Source of the DNA: Candidatus Zipacnadia bacterium | Lineage (GTDB): Bacteria > Armatimonadota > Zipacnadia > Zipacnadales > UBA5352 | Direction of reading: 5' to 3' | Length of the DNA stretch: 64,000 nt | NCBI GenBank assembly: GCA_029821735.1 | Contig: JALGSU010000036.1 | Location: forward strand, 1 to 64,000 | Shown: positions 8,568 through 17,593 of the stretch, piece after piece | How positions within the stretch are numbered: the stretch's first letter is position 1 | Layout: the number at the start of each line of letters is the position of its first letter | Translations under genes and position numbers: made by a program | Notes under the pieces: generated by a model | Told to the model about the DNA's origin: nothing | Seen by the model: the letters and a program-made list of their open reading frames with translations, nothing else | Databases searched by the model: none

Positions 8568-9593
8568 TCAGTCGTTGGCGTTGCTCTTGCCGTCAGCCAG
8601 TGCGCCCCACAGGGCGGCGACCGCAGCGACGTTGAAGATGTCGTCGGGAGTGGCGGCGCGTGACAGGTCCATACCGGGCTTCGCCAGGCCCTGCAGCAGC
8701 GGCCCGAAGGCACCGGCACCACCGGCCCACTGGGTGATCTTGTAGGCGATGTTGCCGGCGCCCAGGTCCGGGAAGACCAACGTGTTGGCCTGACCGCCGA
8801 GCGGACTGCCGGGGGCTTTGCTCTGGGCAACGTGCGGGACCAGTGCCGCGTCAACCTGCAACTCACCGTCGATGATGATGTCTGGGCGACGCTCGCGAAC
8901 CAGCTCGGCGGCCTCGGCCATCTTCACCGCGTCCTCATGCTGGGCGCTGCCATAGGTGGAGAAGGAGAGCATCGCCACGCGGGGCTCGACCTCCAGATAC
9001 AGCCGGGCGCTCTCGGCGGCGCTGATGGCGATGTCGGCGAGCTGCTCCATATTCGGAGCGGGCACCACGCCGCAGTCGGAGTAGATGAGTGCGCCGTCGA
9101 CGCCGAGATCCGGGTTCTTCGTGGCCATGATGAAGCAGCTTGAGACCGTCTTCATGCCCTCCGCGCAACCCACGCAGCGCAGCATGGCGCGCAGGACGTT
9201 CGGGGTGGAGTTCACCGCGCCCGCGACCAGACCATCGACGTCGCCGAGGTTGAGCATGGCCGCGCCAGTGAAGAGCGGATCGTCCATCGTCTTGTGGGCC
9301 TCGTCCTCGGTAACGCCCTTGGCTTTGCGGCGCTCGAAGTAGAGCGATGCACAGCGCGCGCGCACGTCCGCGTCGTCGATGTCGATGACCTCGACGCCAT
9401 CGAGTGAAACGCCGACGCCATCGGCGAGGGCGGAAATCGCGTCAGGCACTCCCACGAGAACAGGTTGGGCGATGCTCTCTTTCACGATCATCTCAGCGGC
9501 TCGCAGCGTGCGCTCGTCCTGGCCCTCGGGCAGCACAACTCGCTCGCCGAGGCCTGTCACTCGCTCCCGGACCCTGTCCATCACGTCAGGCAT
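8568..9593 (-). CDS. pta: Phosphate acetyltransferase (PTA/PTB family)
   Basis: This 341-residue enzyme catalyses transfer of the acetyl group between CoA and phosphate, giving acetyl-phosphate. Family blocks are 'RVVLPEGQDERTLRAA' at the N terminus, 'GLVAGAVNSTPNVLRAML', 'IYSDCGVVPAPN' and 'QANTLVFPDLGAGNIAYK' near the C terminus, the last of which contributes to the active site. The length matches short PTAs without the DRTGG/AAA regulatory extension. Phosphate butyryltransferase is a close alternative, but the 'NTLVFPDLxAGNIxYK' pattern favours Pta. I chose the ATG at 9593, preceded by AGGAAAGGTGA, rather than the upstream in-frame start at 9665. No ackA is in the window. It heads the operon pta-FAH-glycosyltransferase-corA remnant. 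Confidence 0.9.
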   Translation of the reverse strand: MPDVMDRVRERVTGLGERVVLPEGQDERTLRAAEMIVKESIAQPVLVGVPDAISALADGVGVSLDGVEVIDIDDADVRARCASLYFERRKAKGVTEDEAHKTMDDPLFTGAAMLNLGDVDGLVAGAVNSTPNVLRAMLRCVGCAEGMKTVSSCFIMATKNPDLGVDGALIYSDCGVVPAPNMEQLADIAISAAESARLYLEVEPRVAMLSFSTYGSAQHEDAVKMAEAAELVRERRPDIIIDGELQVDAALVPHVAQSKAPGSPLGGQANTLVFPDLGAGNIAYKITQWAGGAGAFGPLLQGLAKPGMDLSRAATPDDIFNVAAVAALWGALADGKSNAND

Positions 9594-9770
9594 GTGCGTC
9601 ACCTTTCCTCTGTGCGTATATCTTCCCGCTCGCATGTCCTTGCGGGCTATCTGAAAGCTGGGCATTCTCAGGTCTATTCCACCCCTCGCCTGCCAATCCC
9701 TTCAGGGAGGTTTCGCTACCCGTAAACGCGAATGCTGGCGCATACCAAAGACCGTTCAGGAGGCATCGTC

Positions 9771-12700
9771 ATGGTCCGTGCATACCGCCACATCCTCATA
9801 CTGGCAGCGCTGGTCATCGCAAGCTGGGCATGCGCTCAGGAGGACCTGCGCATCTACCAGATCTCGACGAAGCCGGTCATGCAGGAGGCTGGGCGGGCGT
9901 GGGACATTCAGGTCCGCTTCCTGACCAGCGAACCGGCGGTCGTTACGATGGACCACGGCGACGCCGACACCTGCCCAATAACCGTGGGGCCCACCGTCTA
10001 CTGGGACGTGAAGACGGATGAGCCGCTGCGCAATCACCGCTTCGACATCACCGATCTGGAAGCGGTGACCGAGGTCATCGAGGTCCAGCCGCCGGCGAAG
10101 TTCCCGCGCGGTAACGTCGAGCGCCAGGTGATCTCGCTGACCGTGGCCGAGACCGAGGGTGTGAAGCGCGATGAGCCGGTGACCTTCGGCATCCCGCTGC
10201 CTGAGGGTGCTATCGGCCGGACGTCGATGGCCACGCTGACGGACGGAGGCACGCCCATCCCGATCGCGACGCGCGCTCTCCTGCGCTGGCCGGACGGGTC
10301 GATCAAGTGGCTGCTGGTCAGTGGTCGTTCGGCACCAAGGTCCAGGCGCCGATGATGAAGCGCAACACGATGGTGACCGATACCGGCGACACCTGGCAGA
10401 TCAACACCGGCCCCGCGCGCTTCGAGGTACACAAGACCGAGGGAGCCGCGGTCCTATACCAGGGCGACGAGGTCGTCGCAGCCCGGCTACTGCCGATCCT
10501 CACCAAGACCGACGGCGAGGCCCTGTTTCCGAAAGCCGAGAGCGTGGTCATCGAGGAGGACAATCACCGCCGCACGGTTATTCTCGTGAGCGGCCACCAC
10601 GTCAACGAGGCCGGCGAACCTTACTTCGGTTTCGAGTTGCGCTACTTCTGCTACGCGGGCGACCCGTTTGTGCGCGTGGACCACATCCTCAAGCATGACA
10701 TCGTCTCCGCGGATATGGAGTATGGCGACGAGATGAAGTCTTTCGCATCGCTCGACCTGGTGTTCGAATCCGAGACGGCCGGTGCGACTCAGGTCGCCAC
10801 CGATGAGGGCATGGTGGAGCTGTCCGATGGCGAGCGTCTCTTCCAGCACTCGGATGCTGAGTTCGAGATGGGCGAAGCCACCGGCTCTCGCGCGCCGGGC
10901 CTGATCAGTCGTGGAGCACTGACTGTGGCAGTGCGCGACTTCTGGCAGAACTGGCCCAAATCGCTGTCGGGCGGATCCGATGACCTCAAGGTGGGCCTCT
11001 ACCCGGCCATCGAGCCTTCGGACCGCTACACCGACCGGCCCAACGAGTGGCTGCTGCACTACTATATCCGCGATGGGGTCTACACCTTCCGCTCGGGCTT
11101 CCAGAAGCGCCACGAGCTGCTCATGGGCCCGACGGACGCAGTGCCCGCCGAGGAGTTGCTCGCGCGAGTGAACGCCCCGCTGCTGGTGACCGCACCGCCG
11201 CAGTGGTATGCGGACTCGGGGGCGCTGCACGGGATCGCCTCCGATGACCCGGACGAGTTCGACATGTACGATGAACTGCTGGCCCAAGGCATCGACAACT
11301 ACTTCGAGAGCCAGGAAACGCGCCGCTGGTTTGGCCTGATGAACTTCGGCGACACCGAGGGCGGACGCGCCAATAGCTGGAAGAACATCGAGTACGACGT
11401 GCCCCACGGACTGATGACCCAGTACTTCCGCACCGGCGACCGGCGCTTCTACGTGGCCGCCGAACAGGGCTCGCGGCACAACGCGGACGTTGATGTGGTG
11501 CACCATGCGGCTGGCCAGGTGGCTGGCACCGGCGGGCCGCGGCGCGTCGGCCAGGCGTGGGTGCACGGCATGGGGCACACGGGCGGCTACTACCCCTACG
11601 ACTACATGGGCATGAGCCTGTATGCCTGCGGGTACTGCGAAAATGAGGGGCACATGTGGAACCAGGGCAACCTGGAATACTGGCTGCTCACCGGAGATGA
11701 GCAGGTCCGCCGCGGAGCGATGCAGCTCGGCGACTGGGGTTCGGGCCCGAACACCGCGAACTTCGGCTATGGCAACGCGCGTGTGCCCGGCTGGATGGGC
11801 ATCATCGCGATGTCGACGTACTTCGCGACCTATGACGACTACTACCTGAACGGGATGCGTCTGATGTACGAGGTGGTCCAGGAACTCGGCGACGAGAAGT
11901 ATGGACTGTGGGTCCACCCGCTGGCCAGTGGTCACTGCAACTGTGAGGTGAAGCACGAGGGCGAAGCGGGCTTCATGGCCGGGGTGATGATGACCGCGCT
12001 CAAGCATTTCTACCAGGCGACCGGCGATGAGGAGATCGCCCAGCGCATCGTCAAAATCGCCAACTTCATTGCCGACACCATGTATGAACCGGAGAAGAGC
12101 GCGTTCCATTACACGAGCTGCCCGCAGACCGGCGTCTCCCCCATCCTCACCATGATCACCACCAACGGCATGGCGTTCGCCGCCAACTACTCAGGCGACG
12201 AGCGGCTGCGCGAGATCGTGCGCGACTCGTTCGTGGAGGGGATCATCCAACTCGAGCGCGGCGGCGCTGGCGCGCAGATTATCTATGGTCTGCCGATCGC
12301 CTCTGCGCCCTACGCGATGTATGAGGTCGGGCGCATCCCCGGTCCCAGCCTGCGCGAGCAGCTCTATGGTGCGCGGCAGGCGGCGATGAATCCGGCCACG
12401 CGGCCGGTGCCCTCACTCGTCCCGAACCCGGACTTCGAGGAGACCGGCGACGGCTGGCGCACCAGGCCCGAGTTGCTCTATGAGTGGACCACCGAGGTCT
12501 CGCACACTGGCGAAGCATGCGCGAAAGCCACCGGGAAGATCGCGGGCCAGGGCGAGTACTTCGTGACCTATTACAGTTGCGGGCCACCATGGGAGATCCA
12601 GTGGCTCGAGATCGGCCGCACGTACCGCATCCAATTGTGGCTGCGCGTGGACCACATCGGCGATGGCATCCCCGCTCCTCAGCCGCGAGTGGCGTTCCGC

Positions 12701-13309
12701 ACCAGCGGCGTCACGAATGGCGGGATCCAACTCACCGCGTACGACATGACTCGCGCGGGAGAATGGCAGATGCTCGAGGGCGAGTTCGAAGTGCCGGACT
12801 ACTACGACGCGCTGTACATTGCAGTCAGCACCGGGACGCGCGATCCGCAGGAGGACGTGCTGATGTACCTCGACGACGTGAACATCGTGCCGGCGGAGGC
12901 GCCGCGCCGCGATGCCTACGTCTACCCATCGATGACCGCCGACGAAGCAGAGCTCTCCGGTGGAGTCCGCTTGATCCAGGACAAGTTCCAGAGGAACTGG
13001 ACTAACGCGGCACCGGAGGCGGGACAGGCCGGCAGTGCGAGCTTCACGCTCGACATGCCAATCGACGACGACTACCGCGTTCTGGTCCGGACGAAGTCGC
13101 CTGACGCGGACGCGAGCTTCACGGTCAGCATCGACGGCGCCGAACAGGCGACGGTCGAGGTCGACCAGTCGGTCAACTATGACTGGGTGGACGCGCTGGG
13201 CGACGTTATCGAGCTGTCGGCAGGCACGCACGAGATCACAGTCACCTGGCCCGCGGGGTCGAGCGCAGCGGTCCAGAAGATATGCCTGACCAACGAAGTG
13301 GCGCCCTGA
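9771..13309 (+). pseudogene. Secreted YetA/PcRGLX-type exo-rhamnogalacturonan-lyase-like protein, split by one frameshift
   Basis: The first frame starts at ATG 9771 (SD CAGGAGG 9757-9763) with signal peptide 'LILAALVIASWACA', and ends its homology at 'LLRWPDGSIKWLLV'. The second frame picks up at once with 'QWSFGTKVQAPMMK' and runs to 13309. Adding one base (a C) near 10318-10322 joins them into a protein of about 1180 residues. The fused product has the N-terminal RIFT-barrel, central beta-sandwich and (alpha/alpha)6 barrel of the PcRGLX/YetA family, followed by a CBM4/9-like domain ('PNPDFEETGDGW', about residue 880) and a C-terminal beta-sandwich. The family cleaves rhamnogalacturonan or related chains. 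It is first in an operon with 13324 and 14496. A sequencing error is as likely as true inactivation. Confidence 0.78.
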
Positions 13310-13323
13310 CGGGAGGACACCGC

Positions 13324-14499
13324 ATGTCCGCTGAGCCGACTTTCGCGCCCGCCGCGATGAGCGGGAATGGGAAGCTCCTCGAACTCACTCGTGACAAGAA
13401 GACGTGGGTGGTGCGCTTCATTTCCGAGCCGCGCACCAGCCCGCAGCCACTGTGGTTCAGCTTCGAGCTGAGCGACGTTGGCGGCTGCCCCGTGCGGCTG
13501 ATCTGGGACACGGTGGACATCACGCTCGGCGGCGGGAGCAACCTTGACACGCTGCGCCCGGTGCTGCGCGCCGACGACGGTGACTGGCGCCGCGTGCCGG
13601 ACGTCGAGGTCGTCACCACCACCGACGGGCGCTCGCAAGTGGTCTTTGAGCAGGCCGAGCCGTGCGAGCGACTGGGCGCGGCATTCTGCTTCCCCTACGG
13701 GCCCGACGACCTGCAGGCGACGCTGCATGAACTGCCCGGCGCGTGGGACGATTCGGTCATCGGACTGAGCCGCGAAGGGCGCGAGTTCCGACGCCTGCGC
13801 CAGGCGAACGTGAGCGGCGATGGCAAGCGGCCAGGCGTGTACTTCATGGCGCGCCAACACGCGGGCGAGACCCCCGGCTCGTGGCTGATGGACGGGGTGA
13901 TGCGCTTCCTCGCCGGCGACAGTGACGAGGCGCGTCGCTGGCGCGAGGAGTTCGACTGCTGGCTGGCGCCATTCGTCGACCTCGACGGGGTGGTCGACGG
14001 TGACTATGGCAAGGACGCGCTCCCGTGGGACTTCAACCGCGCGTGGGAACTTCTCCCGATGCGCCCCGAAGTGCATGCCCTGCAGCAGGACCTGCAGCGC
14101 TTCGCAGGAGCGACCGAGCCACGCGTGGTGATTGATCTGCACGCGCCGGTTCACTGGACCCCGGGCCTGTTCCACCATATGCCGCGTGACCAGCGCCCGC
14201 TGGAGCAGACCAAGGTGGCACTGAGTTTCGCGCGCTTCACCCGCGAGCAATTCCCCGAGCTTGACCCCGACAGCATCGCGCGGCCCACTCGGTACGCGAG
14301 CCGATGGAACGCGCTGTCGATGCTTGGATCGTGGACGTGGGATTACCTCGACAAGACCCTTGAGATGACCGTGGAGACCAGCTACCAGCGCGTTGCGGGC
14401 AAGGTCCTGCAGCGCGAGGACTACCGCGGCTTCGGCAGGCGCGTGCTGATGGCGACCATGGGCTGGCTGGATGAACAGATGGGCGGCGATGGCGCATGA
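13324..14499 (+). CDS. M14-like zinc carboxypeptidase family protein
   Basis: This 391-residue protein has an N-terminal beta-sandwich (about residues 1-130) followed by an M14 carboxypeptidase-type domain. The zinc site is visible as 'ARQHAGETPGSW' (HxxE) with a second His in 'VVIDLHAPVHW'. The general base is the likely Glu of 'EMTVETSY'. 'DLDGVVDGDYGKD' followed by 'WDFNRAW' matches the substrate-binding loop of the cytosolic carboxypeptidase-like (AGBL) subgroup. There is no signal peptide, although it sits between two secreted carbohydrate-active proteins. Start ATG 13324 has GGGAGG at 13311-13316. The stop overlaps the next start (ATGA at 14496). It could act on peptides, cell wall or an ester or amide of a sugar; the substrate is unknown. 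Confidence 0.72.
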   Translation: MSAEPTFAPAAMSGNGKLLELTRDKKTWVVRFISEPRTSPQPLWFSFELSDVGGCPVRLIWDTVDITLGGGSNLDTLRPVLRADDGDWRRVPDVEVVTTTDGRSQVVFEQAEPCERLGAAFCFPYGPDDLQATLHELPGAWDDSVIGLSREGREFRRLRQANVSGDGKRPGVYFMARQHAGETPGSWLMDGVMRFLAGDSDEARRWREEFDCWLAPFVDLDGVVDGDYGKDALPWDFNRAWELLPMRPEVHALQQDLQRFAGATEPRVVIDLHAPVHWTPGLFHHMPRDQRPLEQTKVALSFARFTREQFPELDPDSIARPTRYASRWNALSMLGSWTWDYLDKTLEMTVETSYQRVAGKVLQREDYRGFGRRVLMATMGWLDEQMGGDGA

Positions 14500-16928
14500 C
14501 GAGCAGGGCCGGACTGTGCGTGGTGCTGATGCTGATGGCCGGTATGGCGCAGGCCGAGTGGCTGGATCACGATGAGTTGCCCGAGTGGGCGCGCCGCGGA
14601 ATGGTGCGCTGGGGCCACGGGGGCAACGTCGCAGGACGCCTGACGTGGAGCCCCGGCGGGCACGCGGCAGATGCCGACAACGTCCGCGTGATACTCGGCT
14701 GCCACCGCAACCTGCAGCAGTCGATGGGCTACACGGACGCCGAGGCCCAGCGCATCGGCGAGGCGGGAGGCCTGCGGCGTCAGCCCTATATCTGCTCGAA
14801 GACCATCTGGTGGGAGCGCGAATTCCCTGAGTACGAGGGCCTGGAGAACGGCATTTGCCGGACCGCCGACGGCGAGCAGATGACCATGTACGGGACCGCG
14901 CGGCGCACGCCGGGCTGCTACAACAATCCCATCTGGCGCGAGTACATGAAGCGGCGCGTCGACAAGCGCTTCATGGATGAGAGCGCCGTGGCCTCGATCT
15001 TCTTCGACAACATCAACTACTACGACTGCCGCTGCCCGATCTGCCAGCAGAGCTTCCGGGACTTCACGCGCGAGATGTACGGGCGCGAGATGGACCTCAA
15101 CGACCCGAGCGACTGGCCGCACCCGGAGTTTACCAAGAAGCTCTGGCAGGCCGAAGTGACCTATGATTTCTTCGAGGAGATCAAGGCCTACATCCGCAGC
15201 GTCCAGGACCCGACGCCGATATCGCCGAACTCCGGCGCCGCCGGCGCCTACGGTGCATTTCTTGCCTGGCGCGGGACATGCGATATCGTCTTCTACGAGA
15301 ACGGGCGGACCTTCCCACCCTTCGCGAGCACCGTCGTCTACTACAAAACCGGGCTGGCTGCATCGCAGGGACGGGCGGTCGGGCAACTGCTGGGCCTCCC
15401 CACGGACATCGTGCGCGAGCGAGCGCTGGAACTGAACCCGAGCCATGAATCGGGGATCGTCGAGGCTTTCATGTATCCCGAGGAGCACATGCTGGCACTG
15501 GCCGAGGCGGTGGCGTGTGACGGGACCTACATCGCGAGCTACTCGCTACGCGAGCAGAAGATCGCGGCGGGCGACAGGCCGGATCACAAGGCCGTGCGCG
15601 AGGCGCTGTATCGCTACACCGATTTCGTGGACGAGAACGCCGAGTTGTATGAACTGGCGCAGCCAGGCGCGGATGTTGCGGTGCTCTACTCGATCTACAG
15701 CCACTTCGCTGGCCGCAAGACATCGTGGCCGCTGCTGGTCGACAGTTGCGAGGCCCTGAGCGCGGCCGGCGTGCCATACGAGGCGATCATCGAGGACGAT
15801 CTGACGCCCGATCTGCTGGCGGGCTATCGGATGGTCATCCTGCCGAACGTGAACCTGCTCTCCCGTGACGGCGCCGAGGCCCTGCTGGCCTGGGCCCGCG
15901 CGGGCGGCGCGTTGGTGGTGCTCGGCGATGTGGCCACGCACGATCAGCGCTGCGTCGCGTATGACGATCCGCCGGAGCTGTCGGCGCTGCCGGTGGGCGG
16001 ACCGGTGGCCGTCGGCGAGGGGCGTCTCTGGCGACTGGAAGCTGACAAGAAGTTCAGCCACATGGCGGCAGGCGAACTTGCCGCGAAGCTGGCCGAGGTC
16101 GCCGGGCCGCTGACCTGCGCAGTCACCGCGGAGTCGGGCAGCCTGTTCGCGAACCTGCTCACCACCCGCGACGGCGAGACCCTCTCAGTGCACCTCGTGA
16201 ACTCGGACTTCAGCTACGACGAGCGCCCGACTGCCGACGCACGCGACGATGACAGTCGACCGGAAGCCCGCACGTTCTTCGGGACAACAAGCACTCGCGC
16301 GCGCAAGGTCATCGAGCTGGATGATCCGGCGACGCGCGAGGGCCAGTCGTTGCGCTTCTACGGTATGGCAAATGGTGGCGCCACGGACGCAATGTCGCTG
16401 GTCGTGAGCATGAACGGGCAGGACCTGCAGACCTTCCCGGGCAGCACATTGCGCGTGGCGAAGTGGTACCAGATTCCTATTCCGGCTGGCCTCTTGGAGC
16501 AGAGCAACACGGTGGAGTTCCGGGCCATCGGCGCGCCGAACGGGCATCCCGATTACTTCCAGCTGCGCATCGACACGGATGCGACCAGCGGTCGCTCGTG
16601 GTGGTCTGACGATCAAGGGGCGACGTGGAGCAGCGAGGATCTCTCCCCGGACGCTGAGGCCCAGCCGGGCGAGTATCTGGTGCGCATCGGCCCGGCTGCG
16701 GACGACGAAGCGGTCGCGACGCCGGAGGACTTCATCGGTCGGCTGCACGTGACCCCGGCAAAGGACATCAAGGTGCGACTGCGAATCGAGGGCGAGGCCC
16801 CGGCGGCGGAGCTGATCACTCCGGACGGAGAAAGTGCGACCATCGAGCCGGTCATGGAGGATGGGGCGGCGGTCTACTCAGTCCCGGAGGTGTTCGTGTA
16901 CTCAGTGCTGGTGTTGCCGCGCGGCTGA
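14496..16928 (+). CDS. Secreted GH42-like glycosidase (TIM barrel plus Rossmann-like domain)
   Basis: This 810-residue protein has a signal peptide 'LCVVLMLMAGMAQA'. Residues about 25-390 form a glycosidase-type barrel with 'VASIFFDNINYYDC', which places acidic residues at a strand end, and a CxxC pair in 'DCRCPICQQSF' that may bind metal. Residues about 390-530 form a beta-galactosidase trimerisation-like domain ('MVILPNVNLLS', 'GGALVVLGDVATHD'). The C-terminal 250 residues are beta-rich and may bind carbohydrate. No exact GH family can be named. Translation is coupled to the M14-like gene by ATGA. The last 55 nt overlap the converging histidine phosphatase gene. Confidence 0.72.
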   Translation: MTSRAGLCVVLMLMAGMAQAEWLDHDELPEWARRGMVRWGHGGNVAGRLTWSPGGHAADADNVRVILGCHRNLQQSMGYTDAEAQRIGEAGGLRRQPYICSKTIWWEREFPEYEGLENGICRTADGEQMTMYGTARRTPGCYNNPIWREYMKRRVDKRFMDESAVASIFFDNINYYDCRCPICQQSFRDFTREMYGREMDLNDPSDWPHPEFTKKLWQAEVTYDFFEEIKAYIRSVQDPTPISPNSGAAGAYGAFLAWRGTCDIVFYENGRTFPPFASTVVYYKTGLAASQGRAVGQLLGLPTDIVRERALELNPSHESGIVEAFMYPEEHMLALAEAVACDGTYIASYSLREQKIAAGDRPDHKAVREALYRYTDFVDENAELYELAQPGADVAVLYSIYSHFAGRKTSWPLLVDSCEALSAAGVPYEAIIEDDLTPDLLAGYRMVILPNVNLLSRDGAEALLAWARAGGALVVLGDVATHDQRCVAYDDPPELSALPVGGPVAVGEGRLWRLEADKKFSHMAAGELAAKLAEVAGPLTCAVTAESGSLFANLLTTRDGETLSVHLVNSDFSYDERPTADARDDDSRPEARTFFGTTSTRARKVIELDDPATREGQSLRFYGMANGGATDAMSLVVSMNGQDLQTFPGSTLRVAKWYQIPIPAGLLEQSNTVEFRAIGAPNGHPDYFQLRIDTDATSGRSWWSDDQGATWSSEDLSPDAEAQPGEYLVRIGPAADDEAVATPEDFIGRLHVTPAKDIKVRLRIEGEAPAAELITPDGESATIEPVMEDGAAVYSVPEVFVYSVLVLPRG

Positions 16929-17572
16929 AGCGACATGCCCTCGGAGAGACCGTCGGCGTAGAGGTGGGCGGTGTCGTTGAGCCGCTCAACCATCCGCTCG
17001 TCGAAGTGATTCGTGCGTAGCACCGTGATGCTGGTCGGGTCGACGCCGAACGCCATCAGCGTGCCCTCCCACGCGCCAAGGCCAAGCCCCAGCCACCACA
17101 CGACCGCGTTCACCAGTGACCCACCGTGCGTCACTATGATCCCCAGCCCATCGTGCTCAGCGGTCAGCGTCTGCATGCAGTCCTCGATCCGCAGGTAGAA
17201 GCTGCGCCACGTTTCCGCCTCGGGGTAGGGCTGCCAGTCGAGAGGATAGCCAGCCCGAGCGACCTGATGCGGCGCCGCCTCCTCGAGCGTCATCTCCGCC
17301 GCGATCCCGTTGTTGAACTCCCGCAATTCAGGCAACCGCACGGGGTCGACGCCGAGACTCTCCCCCACAATCTCGGCGGTCTGCGAGGCGCGAAGCAGAT
17401 CGCTGCAGAGCAGATGGCAGGAAACACCCTCGAGTTCGCCCGCCAGCCTGCGAGCCAGACTGGCCGCCTGCTGGCGACCGAGGTCGGTCAGATCGGTGTC
17501 GGTCCAGCCGCCGGTGAGGCCCTCGACGTGGTGCCGGGACTGTCCGTGGCGGATGAGGATGATCGGTTCCAT
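16874..17572 (-). CDS. Histidine phosphatase superfamily protein (phosphoglycerate-mutase-like)
   Basis: This 232-residue enzyme carries the catalytic 'LIRHGQS' motif at residues 6-12 (the phosphorylated His) and the second His in 'IIVTHGGSLVNAV'. Between them 'CSDLLRASQTAEI' provides the conserved Arg, and an acidic 'LREFNNG' is the likely proton donor region. Members act as phosphatases on sugar phosphates or phospho-cofactor intermediates (for example alpha-ribazole phosphatase) or as mutases. The exact substrate is unknown, although the nearby corrinoid importer makes a cofactor role worth considering. The start has GGGGAG. It is 21 nt downstream of the radical SAM fusion gene and overlaps the convergent glycosidase gene at its 3' end. 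Confidence 0.88.
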   Translation of the reverse strand: MEPIILIRHGQSRHHVEGLTGGWTDTDLTDLGRQQAASLARRLAGELEGVSCHLLCSDLLRASQTAEIVGESLGVDPVRLPELREFNNGIAAEMTLEEAAPHQVARAGYPLDWQPYPEAETWRSFYLRIEDCMQTLTAEHDGLGIIVTHGGSLVNAVVWWLGLGLGAWEGTLMAFGVDPTSITVLRTNHFDERMVERLNDTAHLYADGLSEGMSLQPRGNTSTEYTNTSGTE

Positions 17573-17593
17573 CGGGCTCCCCGAGAGCAGGCG

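Noticed and set aside
7326..8663. A 445-codon plus-strand frame opposite the FAH gene and glycosyltransferase
   Set aside because: The minus strand holds complete FAH and GT-C motifs. The plus-strand reading has no motif and crosses gene borders.
10487..12109. A 540-codon minus-strand frame inside the rhamnogalacturonan-lyase-like gene
   Set aside because: Its composition is His/Val/Arg-rich shadow coding with no ribosome site, and the plus strand carries recognisable domains throughout.
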